Source of the DNA: Lysobacterales bacterium
GTDB taxonomy: Bacteria; Pseudomonadota; Gammaproteobacteria; Xanthomonadales; Xanthomonadaceae
DNA length: 64,000 bases
Assembly: GCA_014946745.1 (NCBI GenBank)
Contig: JADCRD010000003.1
Location: forward strand, 372,001 to 436,000
Direction of reading: 5' to 3'
The position numbers and the translations under genes were made by a program. This document shows, piece by piece, positions 54,740 to 64,000 of the stretch (position 1 is its first letter; each line of letters begins with the position of its first letter). The notes under the pieces are model-generated. The model ran no database searches and was not told the origin of the DNA. It worked only from the letters and a program-made list of their open reading frames with translations.

Positions 54740-56008
54740 TCAGCGGCTCGTTTTGCGGGCCACCCGGACGCCGTCCTGCAGCGTGTCCGGCGGCGATAGC
54801 ACCACGGTCTCGCCACCCTGCAAGCCCGTCAGCACGCGACGCTCACCGTTGGCGGTGTCGCCCAGCTGCAGCTCAACGCGACGCACGCTGTCGTCCTCGG
54901 CCAGCACGAAAACGTGGCCGCGATCGCTAGCGCTGGCGCCTTCGGCACCCTCTTCAGGTGTTGCGAGCACTACGGCGCGCTCGGGCACGAGGGCACCGCT
55001 GGGCGGAGCCGCGTTCGGATCGGGGCGGGCTTCGAGGAAGCTCACCCGCACGCCCATGTCGGGCACGATGCGCGGGTCGCGGCTGTCCAGGGCGATGCGC
55101 ACCTTGACCGTGGCCTTGCTGCGGTCAGCCGCCGGCACGATGGCGATGACGCTGCCGGGGATCTTCCAGTCGGGGTAGGCGTTCAACACGGCATCGACCG
55201 GCATGCCGGGCTGCACGCGGCCGATGTAGGCCTCGTTGACGTCGACGTTGACCTCCAGCGAGTCCATGTCGACCACGGTGCCGATGCCGGTGCGGGTGAA
55301 GCCGCCGCCGGCCGAGAGCGGCGACACCATTTCACCGGGCTGCGCGGCTTTGGCGATGATGACGCCGCTGAACGGCGCGCGCACTTCGGTATTGGCGAGA
55401 TTCAACTCCGCCACCGCGACCTGCTCGGCGGCGACTTCGGCCGCACGCTGCAGCGAGCCGAGACGAGCGGCGCGGGCATCGCGATCGCTCTGCGCCTGTT
55501 CCAGCGCGGCGTCCGACGTGAGCTTGCGGTCGGCCAGCTCCTGTTGGCGCTTCAGGGAGCTTTCGGCCAGCGCCAGCAGCGAGCGCGCTTCGGCGAGCTG
55601 CGACTGGCTGGAGGCCAGCTGCGCGCGGGCCAGCTCCAGCTGCGCGGCGGCGTCGACCGGGTCGAGCCGGGCCATGAGTTCGCCTTCAGTCACGCGCTGA
55701 CCTTCCTCGATCAGCACCTCCAGCACGCGGCCGGTCACTTTCGACGAAACCGTGGCAATGCGTCGCGCGGTGACGAAGCCCGAAGCGTCCAGCAGCGAGG
55801 TCGGTCCGGCTTCGGCGGCGCTGCGCGCGCTGCCGGTCTCGACCTCGATCGGACGCATCGCGCGCAGGGCGAAAAAGCCGATCGCGAGCACGATGAGCAC
55901 CGGCAGCCAGATCGGAACTCGCCGCTTGCGCGCGGCGCGGCCCCCGGCGCCGCGCGGAATGCGCAGGGCTTCCAGCAGGGCATCGGAGCGTTGGGCGTCC
56001 TGGCTCAT
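54740..56008 (-). CDS. HlyD/MacA-type periplasmic adaptor protein
   Basis: The 422-residue protein has a cytosolic lead, one inner-membrane helix (IWLPVLIVLAIGFFALRAM), a biotinyl-lipoyl-like part (VSSKVTGRVLEVLIEEGQRV), a long helical hairpin (about 115-200, LARAQLASSQSQLAEARSLL) and a barrel domain (NLANTEVRAPFSGVIIAKAAQPGEMVS). It links an ABC permease to an outer-membrane channel. ATG 56008 is used; the in-frame upstream extension has intergenic composition. It is the first gene of a two-gene unit. Confidence 0.9.
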   Translation of the reverse strand: MSQDAQRSDALLEALRIPRGAGGRAARKRRVPIWLPVLIVLAIGFFALRAMRPIEVETGSARSAAEAGPTSLLDASGFVTARRIATVSSKVTGRVLEVLIEEGQRVTEGELMARLDPVDAAAQLELARAQLASSQSQLAEARSLLALAESSLKRQQELADRKLTSDAALEQAQSDRDARAARLGSLQRAAEVAAEQVAVAELNLANTEVRAPFSGVIIAKAAQPGEMVSPLSAGGGFTRTGIGTVVDMDSLEVNVDVNEAYIGRVQPGMPVDAVLNAYPDWKIPGSVIAIVPAADRSKATVKVRIALDSRDPRIVPDMGVRVSFLEARPDPNAAPPSGALVPERAVVLATPEEGAEGASASDRGHVFVLAEDDSVRRVELQLGDTANGERRVLTGLQGGETVVLSPPDTLQDGVRVARKTSR

Positions 56009-56111
56009 GGGGCGGGTCCGTTCGGGCAAGAGGTGTGGTGTCGCAGCCGGCAGTCTGGCGCATCCGGGGGGCGGCGCGCAGGCTGCGCCGAGCGCTGCCA
56101 AGCCGATGTGT

Positions 56112-57494
56112 TCAACGCCGGTAGCGCTGTTCCAGGAAAGCCCAGGCGGCGCGCAGGCCCTGCGCTTCGCCGCCCGCCGGGCGGCCGGGGCGATCGCTGT
56201 CGTTCCAGCTGTAGACGTCGACGTGGGTCCAGGCCTGCTCGGCGGCGACGAAGCGGTCGAGGTAGAGCGCGGCGGTGATGCAGCCGGCCATGCGCGAGGG
56301 CCCGGCATTCGCGAAGTCGGCGATGCCGGACTTCAGGTAGCTCATGTAGGGCCGCCACAGCGGCATGCGCCAGAGCGGATCGTTCTGCGCCTCACCGGCC
56401 GCGAGGTAATCGTTGGCGATATCGTCGCGGTTGGCGAACAGAGCGGGCAGGTCGGGCCCGAGCGCGATGCGCGCAGCGCCGGTGAGGGTGGCGAAGTCCA
56501 TGATGAGGTCGGGCTTGGTCTCGCCCGCGTAGGTGAGGGCATCGCAGAGGATCACCCGGCCCTCGGCGTCGGTGTTGTCGATCTCCACCGACAGACCCGC
56601 GCGCGTCGCGATCACCTCGCCCGGCCGATAGGCATCGGCGCCCACTGCGTTTTCCACCGCGGGAATCAACAGCTGCAGCCGCACCGGCAGCTGCTGCGCC
56701 ATCACCAGCTGGGCCAGCGCCAGCGCGTGCGCGGCACCGCCCATATCTTTCTTCATGTTGCGCATGCCGTCGGCGGGCTTCATGTCGAGGCCGCCGGTGT
56801 CAAAGCAGACGCCCTTGCCAACGATGGCCAGCCGCGGATGGCTGGGGTTGCCCCAGTTCAGTTCGATCAGGCGCGGCGCGCGGTGGCTGGCGCGGCCGAC
56901 CGCATGGATGGCCGGGAAGCGCTCGCTGAGCAGGGCTTCGCCGACGATGCTGGTGAACTGCGCGCCCTGCGCCTGCGCCAGGGTGCGTGCGGCCTGCTCC
57001 AGCTGCTCCGGGCCCATGTGCTCGGTGGGCGTGTTGATCAGGTCACGGGTCAACAGGCTGGCGCGCAGCACGGCCGCCGCTTCGGCCAGGGCCGGGTCTT
57101 CTAGATCAACGGCCAGACGCGCGGCGCTGCGCGCCGGCTTGCGGTAGCGGCTGAACTGGTAGGCGCCCAGGCCCCAGCCGATCACGGCGGCGCCGCGCTC
57201 GATCTGCAGTCCGCGCGCGTCCAAGGCATAGGTGCCTTCCGGCAGAGTCAGCGGCAGGCCCGCCAGCGCCCAAGCGTCGTCGGTGCGAACCGCCCCCACG
57301 AGCACCCCAGCCAGCCCGCCGTTGGCCTCGGGCAGCGTGAGCTGGGTCCCGGGCAGTCCGCGGAAGCCCTGCGCCTGCGCCCAGCGCCGAGCGGCGTCGC
57401 CGAGCGTATCGAGCACGGCATCCAGGCTCGCCTCGGTGCAGAGGATCAGGGGGCAGGCGTGGGCGGCCTCGGCCGCAGAGGCAAAACCGTTCAT
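56112..57494 (-). CDS. Leucyl aminopeptidase family protein (M17)
   Basis: The 460-residue di-zinc aminopeptidase has the catalytic-domain motifs VGKGVCFDTGGLDMKP (metal lysine and aspartate) and the signature NTDAEGRVIL, plus MKKDMGGAAHALALAQL. The N-terminal macro-like domain is short. It removes N-terminal residues from peptides in the cytosol. ATG 57494 is chosen; 57539 would also be in frame. No operon partner; a 185-bp leader separates it from the small protein gene upstream. Confidence 0.9.
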   Translation of the reverse strand: MNGFASAAEAAHACPLILCTEASLDAVLDTLGDAARRWAQAQGFRGLPGTQLTLPEANGGLAGVLVGAVRTDDAWALAGLPLTLPEGTYALDARGLQIERGAAVIGWGLGAYQFSRYRKPARSAARLAVDLEDPALAEAAAVLRASLLTRDLINTPTEHMGPEQLEQAARTLAQAQGAQFTSIVGEALLSERFPAIHAVGRASHRAPRLIELNWGNPSHPRLAIVGKGVCFDTGGLDMKPADGMRNMKKDMGGAAHALALAQLVMAQQLPVRLQLLIPAVENAVGADAYRPGEVIATRAGLSVEIDNTDAEGRVILCDALTYAGETKPDLIMDFATLTGAARIALGPDLPALFANRDDIANDYLAAGEAQNDPLWRMPLWRPYMSYLKSGIADFANAGPSRMAGCITAALYLDRFVAAEQAWTHVDVYSWNDSDRPGRPAGGEAQGLRAAWAFLEQRYRR

Positions 57495-57680
57495 GCAGAC
57501 GTCCGCGAGAGGGAAGTGCGCAATGCTAGCAGGCGACATGGGAGCGGCTTGCCCTTGCAGCGTGTGACCTGTGCTCGCGGCGAGACGCTCACGCTTGCCC
57601 GGGCGGCGCGGGGCTCGTTCGGCCGCCGCGCGGCGACGCCCTCCAAGGCGCGCAGCGACGCCAGAGTCTCCGCCCTTGCT

Positions 57681-57902
57681 TCAGGCCGACTGCCCGGCCT
57701 GCAGGCGTCGACCCGCCTCGGCAAACCAGGTCTGCACGCGATTGAGGTGGGCCGGTCCGTAGTGCCTCAGGAACTGCGCCGTGCCGTGCTGCTGGCGGTC
57801 GCCGAGCGCCTGCAGACGCTCTTCGACGAAGGCCAGGGTGAGGGGAATCCGGCAGATGTCCTGGATGCAGTGCCGCCATTCCTCGTAGGTGTTGGGGATC
57901 AT
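57681..57902 (-). CDS. Small conserved-looking protein, unknown function
   Basis: A 73-residue soluble protein, MIPNTYEEWRHCIQDICRIP at the start, with two cysteines (12 and 17) and a helical body ending QTWFAEAGRRLQAG. I do not recognise a named family. It is divergent from the COG0523 GTPase gene with 57 bp between, so the two may share control through the candidate Zur site. A role in metal homeostasis is only inferred from position. Confidence 0.65.
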   Translation of the reverse strand: MIPNTYEEWRHCIQDICRIPLTLAFVEERLQALGDRQQHGTAQFLRHYGPAHLNRVQTWFAEAGRRLQAGQSA

Positions 57903-57929
57903 CGGAGACGCTCGATTGGAGTTAGAATC

Positions 57930-57945
57930 GCAACGTTATAACAAC
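57930..57945. promoter_or_regulatory. Candidate Zur-type operator between small protein and GTPase genes
   Basis: GCAACGTTATAACAAC contains the perfect palindrome GTTATAAC (57935-57942), which matches the core of Zur boxes (GTTATAATATAAC type). It sits 18 bp before the GTPase ATG. COG0523 proteins are often Zur-regulated. The AT-rich patch is exceptional in this DNA. Confidence 0.45.
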
Positions 57946-57959
57946 TTTGAGCGCCCTGC

Positions 57960-59234
<1,275 letters not shown>

Positions 59235-59360
59235 GCCAAACTCCAGCATCGCGCTTTGGACCCCCGGCGCAGCGTCAGCCAGCACGGCGTGCGCAGGCCG
59301 TTCCAACCGAACCTCTACGCTTCACGCCAAACAGTCACGCTCGCGGTCTAGGCTGACCCA

Positions 59361-60458
59361 ATGCCTCTCCGTCTTTGCCTGGTTGCCACACTTCGCTCTG
59401 CGCTGGCCGTTTTGCTGCTGAGCTGCGGCAGCGGAGCGGCCGCAGCCGATTCCGCGCGGTCGACCGCGATCGCCCCGGGCACCGAGCACGCGCTCGAACT
59501 CGAAGCGGTCGAGGTCATTGCCGAAGTCACCGGACCCGGCCTCTGGGCTCTGCGTCGGGACGGCCGTGTGGTCTGGGTGCTTGGCGTGCAGTCGCCCCTG
59601 CCCAAGCGTTTCCGCTGGGAGTCGCCCGAGCTGGATGCACGGCTGGCCGAGGCTAGCCTGCTGATCGCGCCGCCGGGCTTCGATCTGAAGGGCGTCAACC
59701 GCTTCAACGCGGTGTTTCTGCTGCCCAGCCTGATCCGCGCGCGCCGCGATCCGGAAGGCCTGACCTTGGCCGAGCGCGTGCCGCCCGAGCAGCATGAGCG
59801 CTGGCTGGCGCTCAAGCAGAAGTACTTTCCGCGCAAGCGCGGCACCGAGAAGTGGCGGCCGCTGATCGCCGCGCTCGAGCTCTATAGCGAAGCCATGGAA
59901 GACGTGGGCCTGAGCTATCGCCGTCAGGTCTGGGACGCGGTCGAACGCAAGGCGCGGCGGCAACGCATCGAGATCGCGCGGCCCGAACTGGTGATCGAGG
60001 CGGGTCGTCCGCGCGAGCTGATCCGCAGCTTCGCCGACAACACGCTGGATGATCTCGACTGCTTCGAACGCACGCTCGATCGGCTTGAGTCCGACCTTGT
60101 AGACATGGCCGAGCGCGCCGAGGCCTGGGCGGTCGGCGATGTCGCTGCGCTTCGCACGCTGCCGTTTCGTGATCAGGCACAGGCCTGCCGTGATGCTTTC
60201 CTCAAGGCCCAGTTTGCCGAAGACCGCGGACTCGACGAGATCCCTCAACGGCTGCGCGCGCTGTGGATCGAATCGGTTGAGTCGGCCCTGGCAGAGCACC
60301 GCAGCAGCGTCGCCGTTCTGGACATTGCCCTGCTGCTCGACCCTGAGCTCGGCATGTTCGAGGCTCTGCGCGCGCGCGGCATCGAGGTGGTGGAGCCCGA
60401 CGCTGGCGACGCAGTGGACGAAGCGGCGTCGGCTGAACTTTCGGCAACCTTCCGCTGA
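59361..60458 (+). CDS. TraB/GumN-like secreted protein (first copy)
   Basis: The 365-residue protein has a signal peptide (SALAVLLLSCGSGAAAA), then a TraB/GumN-type region: GPGLWALRRDGRVVWVLGVQ, LDARLAEASLLIAPP, FERTLDRLESDLVDMAERAEAWAVGD and LAEHRSSVAVLDIALLLDPELGMFEALRARG. The usual GxxH motif after the first strand is replaced by GVQSPLPKRF, so catalytic function by the proposed protease mechanism is doubtful. It is a tandem paralogue of the next gene, 87 bp apart on the same strand. Confidence 0.82.
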   Translation: MPLRLCLVATLRSALAVLLLSCGSGAAAADSARSTAIAPGTEHALELEAVEVIAEVTGPGLWALRRDGRVVWVLGVQSPLPKRFRWESPELDARLAEASLLIAPPGFDLKGVNRFNAVFLLPSLIRARRDPEGLTLAERVPPEQHERWLALKQKYFPRKRGTEKWRPLIAALELYSEAMEDVGLSYRRQVWDAVERKARRQRIEIARPELVIEAGRPRELIRSFADNTLDDLDCFERTLDRLESDLVDMAERAEAWAVGDVAALRTLPFRDQAQACRDAFLKAQFAEDRGLDEIPQRLRALWIESVESALAEHRSSVAVLDIALLLDPELGMFEALRARGIEVVEPDAGDAVDEAASAELSATFR

Positions 60459-60545
60459 TTCGTCGCCGCGCTTAGCGGGGCGCTAACACGCGATACGACG
60501 CGCTGGACGTAGAGTGCGCCGCCTTCACTGACGCGAGCGTACTGC

Positions 60546-61634
60546 ATGCCAAGCCCCATCGCCGTTTCCCGCACGCTGCTGTTGGGGGTCCTGTTTCTAG
60601 CCCTGAGGCCTGTCGCCGTGCAGGCCGAGTCCACCGAGGCGCCCGCGGCCGATGCGATGACGATGGAGACGGTTGAAGTCGTCGCCCGCGTCACGGGACC
60701 CGGCCTGTGGGAAGTGCGCCACGGCGAGAATGTGCTGTGGATTCTCGGCACGCAATCGCCACTGCCGCGCCGTTTCGAGTGGATCGCTGACGACGTCGAC
60801 GCGCGCCTGGCCGAGTCCAGCCTGCTGATCGCGCCGCCAAGCGTGGCCTTGGGTTCCAACATCGGCCGTTTTCGCGCCTTGACCCTTCTGCCGAGCCTGC
60901 TGCGGGCACGCCGCAACCCGGACGAGCGGAGGTTGGAGGAGGTGGTGGGGCCGGAGCTGTACGCACGCTGGCAGCCGCTCAAGCAGCGCTATCTTGGCCG
61001 CGGTCGCAAGGTCGAAACGTGGCGGCCGCTGTTTGCGGCGATCAAGCTCTGGGAGGAGGCGATCGAAGACGCCGGTATGACTGGCTCCGGGCCGGTCTGG
61101 CGAGCCGTGTCGAAATCGGCCAAGAAGCTCGATCTGACGGTTGAGACGCCGCGGGTCGACGTCAAGATCGTCGATCCCAGGGAGACAATCCGCAGCTTCG
61201 CGCAGAGCCCGCTCGATGATCTCGAGTGCTTCGAGCGCACGCTCGATCGCTTGGAAAGCGATATCGACGCCATGCGCGAACGTGCCGAAGCCTGGGCGGT
61301 GGGTGATCTGGAGTCGCTGCGCGCTCTGCCCTTCAGCGATCAGAACCGCGCCTGCCAGGATGCCTTCCTGTCGGCCAGCGTTGGCGAAGAGAACCGCATT
61401 GCCGATGTGCAGGAGCGCTTGCGCGATGCTTGGCTCGCGACGGCCGAGAAGGCTTTGGGCGAACATCGCTCCAGCGTGGCGGTGCTGTCGATCGGCACGC
61501 TTCTCGACCCCGAAAGCGGGCTCATCCAGGGTTTGCGAGAGCGCGGCTATGTGGTGCGTGAGCCGGGCGAAGCCACGCAGCCGCAGCCGCAATCGGCGTC
61601 GCAGCCCCCGGTAGACGCCGCGACGCCGCACTGA
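60546..61634 (+). CDS. TraB/GumN-like secreted protein (second copy)
   Basis: The 362-residue paralogue starts with a signal peptide (TLLLGVLFLALRPVAVQA) and shares blocks with the first copy: GPGLWEVRHGENVLWILGTQ, LPRRFEWIADDVDARLAESS, FERTLDRLESDIDAMRERAEAWAVGD and LGEHRSSVAVLSIGTLLDPESGL. As in the first copy the GTxH histidine is lost (GTQSPLP). Both proteins probably act in the periplasm. Function unknown. The duplication is old, as many positions differ. Confidence 0.82.
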   Translation: MPSPIAVSRTLLLGVLFLALRPVAVQAESTEAPAADAMTMETVEVVARVTGPGLWEVRHGENVLWILGTQSPLPRRFEWIADDVDARLAESSLLIAPPSVALGSNIGRFRALTLLPSLLRARRNPDERRLEEVVGPELYARWQPLKQRYLGRGRKVETWRPLFAAIKLWEEAIEDAGMTGSGPVWRAVSKSAKKLDLTVETPRVDVKIVDPRETIRSFAQSPLDDLECFERTLDRLESDIDAMRERAEAWAVGDLESLRALPFSDQNRACQDAFLSASVGEENRIADVQERLRDAWLATAEKALGEHRSSVAVLSIGTLLDPESGLIQGLRERGYVVREPGEATQPQPQSASQPPVDAATPH

Positions 61635-61655
61635 CCGCCGACCCGCGCGCTGCGC

Positions 61656-63146
61656 TCACTCGCCTTGCGCGACCGAGTAGCCACGCTGCTCGCCGAAGCG
61701 GTACAGGTTCTCGGTCTTGACCGGTTCCAAGCCGGCCTCCAGCAGCCGCGTGAGCAGGGCGGGGATCGCCCGCGCATCCTCGCCGCGGAAGCGCAGCCGC
61801 CAGTGGTCGCTGCACCAGGTGTCGGGATGGCCTTGCGGCCATACGCGCACGCCGCGGTTGGTGATCAGGCTGAGCTTGAAAGCGCCGGCCGCGGTCTGCG
61901 CCTGCTCGGCAAGGCGACTGGCCGAGCGACCCGCCTCGTTCCAGTGCAGGAACACATCGACGCCGTCGAAGGCTTTCTGCACAGCCGGCGCGGCAGCTTT
62001 GACGACAGGCGCGCGAGCCTCGCTGCGCGGGGTCGACTCGGGATAGCGCACAGGTGCGAGTAGCACCGGTTCGAGGCCAAGCCGCGCAATCACCGCGCGA
62101 CCGAAGGCGCGGGTTCCGACGCGCTCGCGGCTCAGGCCCTCCTGCCACAGATCGGCGGTATGCACGCCGTCCTCCAGCGTGCGCAGCCAGGCGTTGTGCA
62201 GGATCTCGGCGCCGCGGCTGCGGCCGACGTGCTGCAGCAGCATCACTGCGGCCAGCATCAGACCGGACGGGTTGGCGATGTCCTTGCCGGCGATATCCGG
62301 GGCGGAGCCATGCACGGCCTCAAACATCGCCGCACGCAGGCCGAGGTTGGCCGAAGGCGCCAGCCCGATCGAGCCGGCGACTTCGGCAGCGACGTCGGAG
62401 AGGATGTCGCCGTACAGGTTGGGCGTCACCACCACGTCGTAGTCCTGCGGCCGGCTGGCCATGCGCGCGGTGCCGATATCGATGATCTGGTGCTGGCTGC
62501 GGATGTCGGGGTACTCGGCGGCGATCTCATCGAAGACCTGATGGAACAGGCCGTCGGTGAGCTTCATGATGTTGTCCTTGGTCATGCAGGTGACGCTGCG
62601 GCGGCCATTGCTGCGGGCGTACTCGAAGGCGTGACGGACGATGCGCTCGCAGCCCGGGCGGGTGATCAGCTTCAGGCACTGCACGACCTCGTCGGTCTGG
62701 CGGTGCTCGATGCCGGCGTAGGTGTCTTCCTCGTTCTCGCGCACGATGACCACGTCCATTCCCGGCTGCAGGCTGCGCACATAGGGCGCGTAAGACACAC
62801 AGGGCCGAACGTTGGCGTAGAGTCCCAGCGTCTTGCGCAAGGTCACGTTGACGCTCTTGTAGCCGCCGCCCTGGGGCGTGGTGATCGGGCCTTTGAGCAG
62901 CACGCGGTGCTGGTCGATGGCTTCGAACACCTCGGGCCCGAGCCCGGAAGCGTGACCGGCGCGATAGGCCTCGAGGCCGACGGTGAGCGGCTGGAAGTTG
63001 AGCGAAGGATCGAGCGCGCGCAGTACCTCCAGCGTGGCGGCCATGATCTCGGGGCCGATGCCGTCGCCCTCGGCGACGGCGACGGTGAGTGGGGCGGTGG
63101 CGGGCGTGGCGGCGATGGCGCGGTCGAAGCGGGGCAGGGCAGACAT
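61656..63146 (-). CDS. icd: Isocitrate dehydrogenase (long, alpha-proteobacterial/Thermus-like type)
   Basis: The 496-residue TCA enzyme oxidatively decarboxylates isocitrate. It has [12 protein letters not shown], the substrate site [42 protein letters not shown] and the signature [22 protein letters not shown]-terminal extension of about 150 residues ([31 protein letters not shown]) marks the TIGR02924-type enzyme. NAD versus NADP use cannot be decided by eye. ATG 63146 is preferred; 63164 is possible. It is divergent from the winged-helix regulator gene with a palindrome between. Confidence 0.9.
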   Translation of the reverse strand: MSALPRFDRAIAATPATAPLTVAVAEGDGIGPEIMAATLEVLRALDPSLNFQPLTVGLEAYRAGHASGLGPEVFEAIDQHRVLLKGPITTPQGGGYKSVNVTLRKTLGLYANVRPCVSYAPYVRSLQPGMDVVIVRENEEDTYAGIEHRQTDEVVQCLKLITRPGCERIVRHAFEYARSNGRRSVTCMTKDNIMKLTDGLFHQVFDEIAAEYPDIRSQHQIIDIGTARMASRPQDYDVVVTPNLYGDILSDVAAEVAGSIGLAPSANLGLRAAMFEAVHGSAPDIAGKDIANPSGLMLAAVMLLQHVGRSRGAEILHNAWLRTLEDGVHTADLWQEGLSRERVGTRAFGRAVIARLGLEPVLLAPVRYPESTPRSEARAPVVKAAAPAVQKAFDGVDVFLHWNEAGRSASRLAEQAQTAAGAFKLSLITNRGVRVWPQGHPDTWCSDHWRLRFRGEDARAIPALLTRLLEAGLEPVKTENLYRFGEQRGYSVAQGE

Positions 63147-63161
63147 TTCGGCACTCCAATA

Positions 63162-63179
63162 CATGAAATACAGTTCATG
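63162..63179. promoter_or_regulatory. Palindromic operator CATGAA-N6-TTCATG between icd and its regulator
   Basis: An exact 18-bp inverted repeat (63162-63167 with 63174-63179) spans the space between the divergent starts. Its right arm contains the ATG of the regulator (63177-63179), and its left arm lies 16 bp from the icd ATG. Such a site suits binding by a dimeric winged-helix protein. Confidence 0.55.
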
Positions 63180-63584
63180 AAAAAGGCTGCAGTGAAATCC
63201 GTGAAGGCCGCGTCGAAAGGCGTTCGGAAAACCCTGTCCAAGCCGGCGGGCAAACCGGCCAAGAGGCCGGCGCCCGCGCCGCAGAAGAACGCGAGCGATG
63301 TGACTGCCGGCCCAGGCTGGACGTTCCTCAGCAATCACACCCACGTGCTGGTCGCGCTGGCTGCCGAACCTGACCTCACCCTGCGCGATATCGCCCAACG
63401 GGTCGGCATCACCGAGCGCGGCGTGATCCGCATCGTCGAGGAGCTGGAGCAGGGCGGCGTGTTGAGTCGCGAGCGCGAGGGCCGGCGGAACCGCTACGCG
63501 CTGAACCTCGACGCTTCGCTGCGGCATCCGCTGGAGCAGCACTGCCGGATCGGCGAGCTGCTGGATCTGATCTTGCGCCGATAG
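63177..63584 (+). CDS. Winged-helix transcriptional regulator with Lys-rich N-terminus
   Basis: The 135-residue protein has a basic, Lys/Ala/Pro-rich lead of about 40 residues, then a MarR/Lrp-like winged-helix domain: [41 protein letters not shown] (helix-turn-helix) and the wing [17 protein letters not shown], followed by a short helical end. It is divergent from icd with 30 bp between and a palindrome over the starts, so control of icd and of itself is likely. The N-terminal tail resembles the histone-like extensions of some regulators. The ligand is unknown. Confidence 0.85.
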   Translation: MKKAAVKSVKAASKGVRKTLSKPAGKPAKRPAPAPQKNASDVTAGPGWTFLSNHTHVLVALAAEPDLTLRDIAQRVGITERGVIRIVEELEQGGVLSREREGRRNRYALNLDASLRHPLEQHCRIGELLDLILRR

Positions 63585-63634
63585 CTCTTCCCGGATAGCC
63601 ACGCGCGGTGTGCTGGATCGAAGGCCGCAAACGC

Positions 63635-63661
63635 AGAAGGCCCCGCACGGCGGGGCCTTCT
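63635..63661. terminator. Strong hairpin terminator between regulator and typA
   Basis: AGAAGGCCCCGC (63635-63646) pairs perfectly with GCGGGGCCTTCT (63650-63661) around an ACG loop. It lies 24 bp past the typA stop and 50 bp past the regulator stop and could serve both convergent genes. The T-tract is weak on both sides. Confidence 0.75.
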
Positions 63662-63684
63662 GCTGTCAAATCTGAGGCCAGCGA

Positions 63685-64000
63685 TCAGTCGCCGCGACGC
63701 GAGGCCTGCTTGCGCTCGTTCTCGGTGCGGTGCTTCTTGCGCAGGCGGATCGCCACCGGGGTGATCTCGACCAGCTCGTCGTCGTCGATGAACTCCAACG
63801 CCTGCTCCAGCGAGAACTTGATCGGCGGGATCAGGCCTTCGTCGTGGTCCTTGCCGGAGGCGCGGAAGTTGGTCAGCTGCTTGCCGCGCAGGGCATTGAC
63901 GGTGAGGTCGTTGTCCTTCGAGTGGATGCCGACGATCTGACCTTCGTAGATCTCTTCACCCGGGTCCAGGAACAGACGACCGCGCTCCTGCATCGCGATC
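63685..64000 (-). CDS. typA: Translational GTPase TypA/BipA, C-terminal part (5' end cut by window)
   Basis: The visible 105 or so codons encode the conserved C-terminal domain of TypA/BipA: AMQERGRLFLDPGEEIYEGQ, VGIHSKDNDLTVNALRGKQL, TNFRASGKDHDEG and LEQALEFIDDDELVEITP, then IRLRKKHRTENERKQASR. This ribosome-binding GTPase helps large-subunit assembly and stress adaptation. The frame runs to the window edge, so the start and GTP-binding domain lie outside. Its stop is followed by the hairpin at 63635-63661. Confidence 0.95.
   Translation of the reverse strand, partial: IAMQERGRLFLDPGEEIYEGQIVGIHSKDNDLTVNALRGKQLTNFRASGKDHDEGLIPPIKFSLEQALEFIDDDELVEITPVAIRLRKKHRTENERKQASRRGD

Overview
The window is GC-rich, densely coded DNA that I read as a chromosomal segment of a gammaproteobacterium of the order Xanthomonadales (Lysobacteraceae/Rhodanobacteraceae type). 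The reasons are a pyrophosphate-type phosphofructokinase, a COG0523 zinc-type GTPase, two TraB/GumN-like secreted proteins, a giant Ig-repeat secreted protein with an FGDGFEG motif near its end, and a heavy load of short palindromic intergenic repeats. No rRNA, tRNA, CRISPR array, transposase, integrase or phage gene was seen. The species assignment is inference.

Layout. 1-2971 (minus): a TonB-dependent receptor followed by a partial BNR/sialidase-like secreted protein with a CxCC motif. 3041-6245 (plus): four overlapping genes for two rSAM/selenodomain-associated transferases, a sterol desaturase-family protein and an ArsS-type radical SAM/Cys-rich protein, followed by an MFS transporter and a 43-residue membrane peptide. 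7955-9325: cystathionine beta-synthase. 10010-15249 (minus): two tandem paralogous chemoreceptors, each with a sigma-54-type promoter sequence. 15460-16158: secreted class-2 lipase. 16865-26215: a 3116-residue Ig/Fn3-repeat surface or secreted protein with a strong terminator. 26607-29345: PII protein, then a SulP permease and a lipoprotein. 29758-34194: a QEGLA/MATCAP-like metallopeptidase and a TldD/TldE pair, TldD with a Tat signal. 35124-44272: a MoxR/DUF58/BatA-type six-gene operon. 44838-50049: EF-hand protein, fatty acid desaturase, MutM, DUF998 protein and a solitary AMP-ligase. 50050-54027: PPi-PFK, adenylate kinase, membrane protein and Mpl. 54042-56008: an ABC ATPase plus adaptor without a permease. 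56112-59234: M17 aminopeptidase, a small conserved protein and a COG0523 GTPase. 59361-61634: two GumN-like proteins. 61656-64000: isocitrate dehydrogenase, a divergent winged-helix regulator and the 3' end of typA/bipA.

The most unusual property is the repeat landscape. At least four families of short repeats fill the intergenic spaces: (i) a GGTGGGTC-NN-GACCCACC palindrome with a CATAG edge, (ii) a ~77-bp GC-rich unit, (iii) GGGATTC heptamer tracts, and (iv) a GTAGGAGC-type palindrome. Copies of (i) and (iii) also lie in frame inside three consecutive membrane-protein genes of the MoxR operon, where they encode linker peptides such as VGLDPP, VGQDPP and GFGIGDSG. One copy of (i) supplies the stop codon of the SulP gene. 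This is the best candidate for something new in the window.
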